From contig JBAJFG010000643.1 of the NCBI GenBank assembly GCA_037903475.1, positions 2,604,001 to 2,668,000 on the forward strand: a stretch of DNA of 64,000 nt, read 5' to 3'. The first letter of the stretch is position 1, and every line of letters begins with the position of its first letter. The notes beneath the pieces were generated by a model, which saw only the letters and a list, made by a program, of their open reading frames with translations, had not been told where the DNA came from and did not search any database. The DNA is from Ancylostoma caninum. Taxonomy: Eukaryota; Nematoda; Chromadorea; Rhabditida; Ancylostomatidae. Positions 56,749-64,000 of the stretch are shown here, piece by piece. The position numbers and the translations under genes are program-made.

Positions 56749-57085
56749 ATGATCGGTGATTTCCGCCAGAAGTCCTGCGAGGAAATCTAGAGGGTATGGC
56801 ACGAAATTTCTCAGAATTTACTGGAACTTAAACGGAAAAGAACGAAATTGCACACATTTTACCCATCTAGAAACCAACGACCCCAGATCAACCAGATCAG
56901 GATCAGATCAGGGATCTGTATGTATCTGACGGATTCTCTTGTATCAACAAAAATTCTTCTCTCAAAATAAACAAAATTAACAAATAAAAGTAGAAAAATT
57001 CAATAAAGTATAGTGACTAATAAAGAGCTCAACGAAACATTTTGTGATTAGGTAAGGTAAAGGAGTGAGTGAGCAAAACAATATA
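56749..57085. other. Intergenic
   Basis: GATCAG tandem-like words at 56886-56911. No gene. Confidence 0.4.
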
Positions 57086-58386
57086 CAGGGTGCGTGAATA
57101 ATGTTGACCTTTTGAAAAAGAGTTGTCACATTATGTGTAGAACAAATGTAACTTTCAAATTTATATAGAAATGTGAACAAGGAATATACAAACCAAATTT
57201 CATCACTTCTGTTTAATTCGGCCGCCTCTGGCCCCAATGCACTAGCGAAGACGACGTAGGAAAGCATCCACGGTGCGCCGGAGGTACTCTTCATCAATTT
57301 TGTCCCAGGCCTTGACCAGAGCTGCCTTCAGCGAGTTCATGGAACTGTGTGGAGAAGAGCAGGCCTTGCTCTCTAAAACACTCCATACGGAATAATCCAT
57401 GGGGTTGAGATCAGGACTATTCGGAGGCCACTCCTCCGACCGAGTGAAATCACAGAGATTGTTTTCACACCACTCCTGCACTTCCGAACCGTGTGAGAAG
57501 GCGCTCCGTCCTGCTGGAACACATATGGATCCGTTCCAAAGTGCGATTTGAGCCAAGGTTCAACCACTTTGATAAGCACATCGTTGAGGTAGTTGTGCTG
57601 ATTGATTTTGACTCCAGAATCCACAAAAACCAACGGCGACTTGCCGCTACTTGTTATGCCTGCGAAGACCATGACGCTGGCCGGTTTGGAAGCTCTGGAT
57701 ACAATCCCACCTACAGAATTAGCAGCTTCACGATGTTTGGCAAGGATCCTGCCATTTTGCCTGTTCACAACGGCTTCAACGGTGAAGACTTTTTCGTCGG
57801 AAAAGACGATGTTCCGATGGCGGTTTCTTGCGGCTCGCTTCAACAGCTCCTTGCGACGGGCCACCCTTTTTGCCATATTCGCAGACGTGACCAGCAGATC
57901 TGTAGATTTTGTAGCTCTTGACGTTCAGCTTCTCGTGTACAATCTTTCGCACTGAAAAATCGCTGATCCCTAGATCCCTGGCCATTTTCCTCATCGAGAG
58001 CTTGGGTCTGCGTTCGATTCGCTTCCTGATCTTATTAACGTTGGCTTTCGAAACTGCAGTGGGTGGACGATCACGGCGACGACGATTTGCAATTCCGCCA
58101 GTAGTCTTGAACAAGTTGACCGTGCGGCTAACAGTCCTTGGAGGAACGCAGAGCGTTTTGGCGATGTACTTCGTCTTCATGCCCGCAAGGTGCAAGTCAA
58201 CGATGGATGTTCGTTTTGGATTTGAAGCGACCGTTTAAGAAGCACCAACTCCCAACAGGAGCGGAAACCAAATAAGAAGCAGGATGGCCATTCCTACAGA
58301 AGTATATAAAAACAAGAGAAAAAATTTTCAAAACAATTGATAGCCATGCCAAAGTTTTAGGCGGTCAATACTTTTCACGCACCCTG
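57086..58386 (-). mobile_element. 1301-bp maT (DD37D) Tc1/mariner element
   Basis: Both ends are intact. The left end CAGGGTGCGTGAATAATGTT and the right end (reverse complement) CAGGGTGCGTGAAAAGTATT are each bordered by TA. The inside encodes one transposase gene on the - strand, now broken (see next entry). Length and end structure fit a full-length, once autonomous copy that decayed in place. Confidence 0.9.
57203..58236 (-). pseudogene. maT transposase, three lesions
   Basis: Would cut and reinsert the element at TA sites. N-terminal helix-turn-helix pair: GMKTKYIAKTLCVPPRTVSR, then a GRPR-like RRRRDRPPTAVS linker, then RKMARDLGISDFSVRKIV. The catalytic triad is visible: first Asp in IVFSDEKVF; second in VFQQDGAPSHT (57508-57510); third in SPDLNPMDY (57395-57397). 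Allowing for one lost base, the last two are separated by 37 residues, which places it in the DD37D (maT) group. Lesions: a frameshift near 57900, a one-base loss near 57490, and a TAG at 57242-57244 that removes the last 12 residues (CIGARGGRIKQK). No initiator ATG remains near the expected start (GRFKSKRTSIVDLHLAG). Inactive. Confidence 0.9.
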
Positions 58387-58477
58387 TAGAGTTAATAAGA
58401 TGCCGAAGTGAACGAGCTCTTAAACCTGAATGCAAAAATGTCTGAAAAATTTGTTTGTTTTTATTTCACATACACAG

Positions 58478-58623
58478 ATTCCGGTTCCTAAATTTACTCC
58501 GTTTAATGCATTTGTGCATTCGATCGCAAAATTGGGATCAAGTTCAAAAATGATAGAATTTGCCCTTGTTGAGAGCACAAAAACCACATCACTGTTATAC
58601 GATGCAACCAACAACTCCAATAC
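58478..58623 (+). CDS. Orphan internal exon beside the maT element
   Basis: TTTCACATACACAG opens 48 codons, IPVPKFTPFNAFVHSIAKLG, SSSKMIEFALVESTKTTSLL, YDATNNSN. They end at a consensus donor AAC|GTAAGAG (phase 2). Both borders and the text are convincing. The transposon ends only 91 bp upstream, so it probably landed in this gene's intron. Neighbouring exons not found; no family recognised. Confidence 0.45.
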
Positions 58624-59439
58624 GTAAGAGCGTTGAATCGATGCTTCAATTAAGCCCCTAGTGTTGCACTAGTGTGCTGTGTTAACCGATCAGGCGACGA
58701 AACAAGTTGGTCGAATTTTTGGTTGCGACGTCAGAGGCTGCTGGCGCTGTCTGGGCGCGATATATCATGATCTACTACCTTCATCCATTGTTCATGTCTC
58801 GGCACGCCTTTTCGCGCTCTTATCTGGACTAGCGACCCCGTGTGCTTCTTGTGCGCAAAGTTTCACCCCTTCCAATTAGGTTGTTACATGAGTTTTAGCT
58901 GTTCTGAAATTATTGAAGAAGAAGCTTTGTAAAAAATCCAAACAACAGCAGACAACAATGAAGAGTACAAGGCAAGAGTCGCTAGACTTTTGACGTTTTT
59001 ACAGCAACAGCTCGACTAAGCTGGTCCAGAAATCCGTGAACTACGAGGCAATGGATTGAGTCGAGCAGTGCTGGAGTTCACTAACTCTGGCAAACAGCTC
59101 CTCGCATAATAGACATTCTTGTGATCTAATAAGCTCTATTCTGTGAGAGCCGGATTTGTGCTACATCTCAGACATTCAGGCGTCTGGAGCGCCGGTGAAC
59201 CCGCCCACTTTCAGCCTATGCAAGTTTCTAGCAGGTAGTCGCGGATAGAGCAAGAATAGTTGCTGAAGATGCGGAAAGAGCAGCAAAAGTTGCTGCAAGC
59301 GCGCATGGAGCATAACATACGCAGGTATTCTTGCACCTTGTTTTTTCTCCATTGCCACGTGGCAACCGAGATGTATATAATTATATGTAAATTACTTGGA
59401 ATCAGTTTAGTCTTCGTTTCGTATAAGCCGGCAGGCTAT
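58624..59439. other. Intergenic or intronic, no exon resolved
   Basis: Possibly intron and further exons of the orphan gene, but no acceptor in the right phase with open frame was found. A GCTGAAGATGCGGAAAGAGC-like stretch at 59262 has helix-forming text in one frame only. Confidence 0.3.
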
Positions 59440-59790
59440 GAAAGCTTAGTCTCGTCTCCGCTGTTGCGGAGACCATACAAGCCTCGCGGGACCTGTCTGG
59501 CCAAAGGAGGCCCGGTTAAAACCGTGACCCAGTGTAACGAATAACCAAACGAGTTGCGTGGGATGCGATCGCGTGCCGACGCGGTGACGGGAAAACCCGC
59601 CGAGCCGCAAACGCCCGGCTCGCCGAGCGCTGGAGCAGGGTGCCCATACGATCAGGATCACGGCAGCCCAAACGGGGACGCCCAGCTAACGATGGAATAG
59701 GCGCAGCAACTCCACCCACTTTTGCGTTCGTCACCCAGATGTCATGCGGCGAGAAACGGTGTGGGACGGGGCTCCACGGCCCGAATGTCT
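59440..59790. other. GC-rich block of unknown nature
   Basis: About 60% GC against AT-rich flanks, with sharp edges. Contains GGACCTGTCTGGCC, AAAACCGTGACCC and GGTGACGGGAAAACCCGCC. No frame is preferred. Possibly the 5' part of a retroelement, but no reverse transcriptase or endonuclease text follows. Confidence 0.3.
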
Positions 59791-60044
59791 GAGGTTATGC
59801 ACAATTAAAAATTCCTCTACGCGCTCATGGCATTATTAAAATTTAGTTTACCAAGATCGAAACATGTCACGCGACGAATTTTCCAAATTCGCAGTTCAGT
59901 ATCCTAGTTACAATGCTAATTTACCACAGTGGTAAGCTAAGTTCCTGTATTAGCAATAATAAGGTTATATTGTGTTACCAAAATTATTTGTCTAAGATAA
60001 TCCTACGCTTGATATTACGGCCCGAGACCTACCTGTTTGAAATT
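59791..60044. other. AT-rich gap
   Basis: No recognisable feature. Confidence 0.4.
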
Positions 60045-60300
60045 ATTGTGAAACTGGTGAAATTAAATGGAGCACTCTAGAAAACCGACCAGAATTAGCG
60101 AGTCGTAAATAAGTAGTGTTCCACCAAGAGTATGCCAGACCGCATACATCTTTGGCAATTCGAAAAAAATTATTGGAGCTCTGTTGGGGGATTGGTGTTG
60201 CATCCCCTATACAGTCCTGATTTTGCGCCATCTGTCTATCACTTATTTCTATCGTTGCAGAGCTACTACGGGATTCAGGACCAGCTAAAAGCTCAAACAC
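60045..60300 (+). pseudogene. Mariner (DD34D) transposase remnant
   Basis: Reads NRPELASRK, stop (60110-60112), VVFHQEYARPHTSLAIRKKL, LEL. After a one-base insertion near 60185 it reads LVLHPLYSPDFAPSVYHLFL. This matches the mariner core RPELANRKGVVFHQDNARPH...PHPPYSPDLAPSDYHLF. Two catalytic residues are gone: Asp to Glu (60128-60130) and Asp to Val (60234-60236). Spacing is 34 residues once the insertion is discounted. C-terminal text after 60260 is lost. Confidence 0.8.
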
Positions 60301-60449
60301 GAAAACGAGACTGGACACCGCCTATATGGCATCTATTAGTCGGCATAAAAGAAGTTTTCAGAAGTCAGACTTGCGCACGTTCTTAGTCAATCATTTCAGG
60401 GAATCTGGACATGACTTATCCCATTTTACATGTTCTTATTTTGGTGTGA
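60301..60449. other. Short gap
   Basis: No recognisable feature. Confidence 0.3.
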
Positions 60450-61295
60450 ATTGAGAAGACGTTAAAAACCAGTTGAGGAGGAGAGAACTCAAGGAAATCA
60501 ATAAGTTGGTATGTGAGATAAAAAAGCCTAGACTTAGATTCAGGTACCACAGAGCAATAGAACAACAGGTGGCAGAAAAAATAGTGGGCTTATGCGGAAA
60601 AGTACTCAAACTACATTGTACAACCTGTTTGACCCTAAGGAAATGAAAGAAAAAAATTACCAGAAGGAGTGCTTCGTAAGTTTCATAAGGGTTTCGTAAT
60701 TATGCTGATAGGCAAGGCTTCATATACTTCAGCATAACATGTAAAAAGTTCTACGTTGCAATGATAATAAAAGAAATGGAACAACCAAACCACAATGAAA
60801 ACATTATTTGCCAGCTCCACTCACAGAAGAAGATAACGGAGAATTACATAGAAGACTGATTGCGAACTTGATTATTGAGAAGACGTTAAAAACCAGTTGA
60901 GGAGGAGAGAACTCAAGGAAATCAATAAGTTGGTATGTGAGATAAAAAAGCCTAGACTTAGATTCAGGTACCACAGAGCAATAGAACAACAGGTGGCAGA
61001 AAAAATAGTGGGCTTATGCGGAAAAGTACTCAAACTACATTGTACAACCTGTTTGACCCTAAGGAAATGAAAGAAAAAAATTACCAGAAGGAGTGCTTCG
61101 TAAGTTTCATAAGGGTTTCGTAATTATGCTGATAGGCAAGGCTTCATATACTTCAGCATAACATGTAAAAAGTTCTACGTTGCAATGATAATAAAAGAAA
61201 TGGAACAACCAAACCACAATGAAAACATTATTTGCCAGCTCCACTCACAGAAGAAGATAACGGAGAATTACATAGAAGACTGATTGCGAACTTGA
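60450..61295. repeat. Perfect 424-bp tandem duplication
   Basis: 60450-60871 recurs without a visible difference at 60874-61295, a period of 424 bases. Neither copy has a supported gene; the similar - strand open frames come from the duplication. Perfect identity means a very recent event or an assembly artefact. Confidence 0.95.
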
Positions 61296-61901
61296 CTACA
61301 AGAACTGATGAAAGGCATAGGGATGCACCTGGGACATATGACTTACACCTACGCATAAGAACTCTATCAAGTTCCTGTTTATAACTGGGGCAAGAAAATG
61401 TACGCCAAAACCATTGAGAATGCCACTTAAAATTACAGTGTGCCATAAAACAGAAAACGGTGGTTACGCATTCTTGGTCGATTGACAAAGAGCGCAAAAA
61501 AACTCAGTTAATGATTCTGTAGCTATTGGTAAAGGTATCCAAATATTCTCAGTGGATTTTATAAGTTTCTTCAGCAATCTACCAAATCCGTTGAAAGAAA
61601 ATATTCATAAGTTGGCACATCTAGCTATGCGAGGGTATAACTACGTTAGATTGCTGGATGGTAAGATAGCTACGCTGCCACTAAAACAGCTAGGGGGTAC
61701 TACTATAATATATAAGGGAGGGCTTATACGACATAGTTGATTCAGTATCGCTCTCAAGCATCGTATGTTTTGCTGGATGTATCTACCAACAAACAAAAAG
61801 CATTCCACAGGGAGCATCTAACTCCTATGGAATATAAACTGGTGGGAAGGAAAGTTGAATGGCAATGTTACATATCGTTATATCATAGTTAATATTAACC
61901 A
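61296..61901. other. No supported gene
   Basis: A 62-codon + frame at 61552-61740 (SFFSNLPNPLKENIHKLAHL) is protein-like but has no splice or domain evidence. Confidence 0.25.
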
Positions 61902-61935
61902 GTCTGGCCGTCCGGCTGACGCCGGACTTCCAGAC
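61902..61935. other. GC-rich hairpin
   Basis: GTCTGGCCGTCCGGC, loop TGAC, GCCGGACTTCCAGAC: 13 of 15 positions paired. It is isolated in AT-rich DNA. Terminator-like or a fragment of a foldback element. Confidence 0.5.
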
Positions 61936-62489
61936 TTTTCCTAATGCTCGCTTCGCTCGCATGGCTTCATCTCTTCTTCATTCAAATAAAGTCACAGCTA
62001 TTCCATATTTTTGCTATAATGTGTCCCACACCCTTTCCATCTCTTTTTCTCATGTAAAAATGCAATAGGATTAACCTTCTCGAAGCAATTTTATCATTTG
62101 CTCAACTGAAATAGCTTTTTGTAACTAAATATAACCGGTTCAACCTGGATTGACCGCAGAAAATGGTCTATCATTCTTTGTTTGTTATAACTGGTCAAGT
62201 GATAAGAGTCAGTTAGAACATATAAAAGTGGAGGGTGCGGTGTGTTCATAAACAAATGAGAAGAGGAGAACGCGGGGGAGGACGTAAGGAGGAAGGATTC
62301 ACACGGATTGCATACTAATCCGCGCAGTGGTCTGACATCTAGTTTTTTTAACGATTAATGTTAGACGCCATCGAATCGATTTAACAAATATGGACCTAAC
62401 TCATGATATTTCCCTGAGTAGTGGACACCGGCGCACCCCTCCTGCATCGGTAGCTATATTTTCAGGCGCTCCTCCACTTTTGAGAGCAG
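61936..62489. other. Intergenic
   Basis: AT-rich, no supported feature up to the minisatellite. Confidence 0.4.
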
Positions 62490-63575
62490 GCGAAGCCCTA
62501 TCACAGCAGTAGACCCGTCCCCCCCCACTTTGGGCGCCGACGCACCCTTATCACGGTGATGGACCCGTCTCCCCCCACATTGGGCGCCAGCGCACCCTTA
62601 TCACAGTGGTGGACCCGTCTCCCCCACATTGGGCGCCGGCGCACCCTTATCACAGTGGTGGACCCGTCTCCCCCACATTGGGTGCCGGCGCACCCTTATC
62701 GCGGTGGTGGACCCGTCTCCCCCCACATTGGGCGCCGACGCACCCTTATCACGGTGATGCACCCGTCTCCCACCACATTGGGCGCCGGCGCACCCTTATC
62801 ACAGTGGTGGACCCGTCTCCCCCACATTGGGCGCCGGCGCACCCTTATCACGGTGATGGACCCGTCTCCCCCCACATTGGGCGCCGGCGCACCCTTATCA
62901 CAGTGGTGGACCCGTCTCCCCCACATTGGGCGCCGGCGCACCCTTATCACAGTTATCACAGTGGTGGACCCGTCTCCCCCACATTGGGCGCCGGCGCACC
63001 CTTATCACAGTGGTGGACCCGTCTCCCCCACATTGGGCGCCGGCGCACCCTTATCACAGTGGTGGACCCGTCTCCCCCCACTTTGGGCGCCGGCGCACCT
63101 TTATCACAGTGGTGGACCCGTCTCCCCCCACTTTGGGCGCCGGCGCACCTTTATCACAGTGGTGGACCCGTCTCCCCCCACTTTGGGCGCCGGCGCACCC
63201 TTATCACGGTGATGGACCCGTCTCCCCCCACTTTGGGCTCCGGCGCACCCTTATCACGGTGATGGACCCGTCTCCCCCACTTTGGGCGGCGGCGCACCTT
63301 TATCAGAGTGGTGGACCCGGCTCCCCCCACTTTGGGCGCCGGCGCACCCTTATCACGGTGATGGACCCGTCTCCCCCCACTTTGGGCTCCGGCGCACCCT
63401 TATCACGGTGATGGACCCGTCTCCCCCCACATTGGGCGCCGGCGCACCCTTATCACGGTGATGGACCCGTCTCCCCCACACTGGGCGCCGGCGCACCTTT
63501 ATCACAGTGGTGGACCCGTCTCCCCCCACTTTGGGCGCCGGCGCACCTTTATCACAGTGGTGAACCCGTCTCCCC
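62490..63575. repeat. GC-rich minisatellite, 22 units of 49-50 bp
   Basis: Unit: ACCCGTCTCCCCC, ACATTGGGCGCCGGCGCACC, CTTATCACAGTGGTGG. I count 22 occurrences of the ACCCG word. Two linker types alternate in runs (CACAGTGGTGG and CACGGTGATGG). ACATTGGG gives way to ACTTTGGG rightwards, with a few GCTCC or GGCGGCGG variants. One unit has a 9-bp internal duplication (TTATCACAG, near 62946). Long open frames on both strands exist only because the unit lacks stops. Confidence 0.95.
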
Positions 63576-64000
63576 GTTCCGGTACTGGTAAATTAAACCT
63601 ACTCGACCGTTATGATATCGCAGATATCAACTAATGTGTTATCGATGTTAGTTCACCGCTCAATACTGATTCGGAAACTGAATGGACTAATTTCGTAACG
63701 CTCTGACACACACGTACACTCACAGACAGACAGACTAAGCGCGTTATTATAAGTAGTGATTGGCATTTTATGTCAGTGTGTGTACAAGAGAACTAGCTCC
63801 TACCGGAAAAATCTGATGACACCACGATGTTCAGCGTGTCAAGTTACATACAAAAAGTGTGCAAATTTCCATTTTTACCTTGGTTCGCAGGTGTTTTGGT
63901 CCACTCTGTTTCGCATGGAAAACCTATGGTTGTTTACGTCACAGTGAAAATGAATGAGTCTGAGTGTTTATTTGCAGGTTTTTATCAAGTCATGTAAAGA
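63576..64000. other. Intergenic
   Basis: A GACAGACAGACA tract at 63724. No supported gene. Confidence 0.4.

Noticed and set aside
61228..61497. Possible RTE or LINE text near the 424-bp duplication
   Set aside because: Resemblance to retrotransposon polyproteins was only a few residues; not supportable.
62556..63411. Three overlapping frames of up to 218 codons
   Set aside because: All are readings of the same 49-50-bp minisatellite; the unit happens to lack stops in several frames.

Overview
The window looks like nuclear DNA of a nematode, most likely a strongylid (hookworm-like). The two genes I can fully assemble have TTTCAG-type 3' splice sites, introns of 55-137 nt mixed with introns of 660-813 nt, a 27-nt microexon and AATAAA signals. 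Four transposase remnants occur here (DD37D maT, DD34D mariner, an Hsmar1/bandit-like mariner and hAT). There is no bacterial operon structure. The species assignment is inference. Most long open frames are artefacts of tandem repeats or of foldback elements; the real exons are short.

Left third (1-19.4 kb): gene-poor and AT-rich. It holds foldback or TIR elements (1.74-1.95, 6.76-6.86, 9.05-9.15, 11.70-11.98 and 16.38-16.49 kb), a 0.7-kb GAAT tetranucleotide array (10.09-10.77 kb), one probable two-exon coding segment (15.2-15.84 kb) and a 32-codon smORF followed by AATAAA (17.17 kb).

Middle (19.4-36.5 kb): one possible membrane-segment exon (19.4-19.65 kb), a strong hairpin (22.4 kb), GC islands without a resolvable gene (22.8 and 25.2 kb), a TIR element (28.7 kb), a diverged relative of the 11.7-kb foldback (29.85-30.35 kb) and a second 274-bp copy of that foldback (36.2 kb).

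Gene cluster (36.7-51.8 kb): a five-exon + strand gene for a small single-pass membrane protein; convergent to it, a complete four-exon small heat-shock protein gene (alpha-crystallin domain) with a TA-flanked TIR element in its last intron; an orphan exon, a hAT remnant and a Tc1-like TIR pair; exons of unrecognised + strand genes (45.6-47.9 kb) with a SINE-like insertion in one intron; an orphan - strand exon (48.1 kb); a dead mariner; and a - strand gene for a small secreted protein distantly like the CAP/SCP-TAPS (ASP-related) family (50.58-51.75 kb).

Right end (51.8-64 kb): almost entirely repeats. These are a GGGGAT-rich inverted pair, a 22-bp foldback satellite, a 1.6-kb TIR element, a complete-ended but dead 1.3-kb maT transposon beside an orphan exon, a second dead mariner, a perfect 424-bp tandem duplication and a 22-copy GC-rich minisatellite of 49-50 bp.

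I found no CRISPR array, rRNA or convincing tRNA. Five to seven small mobile families recur across the window, including inside introns, and they are the dominant organising feature.
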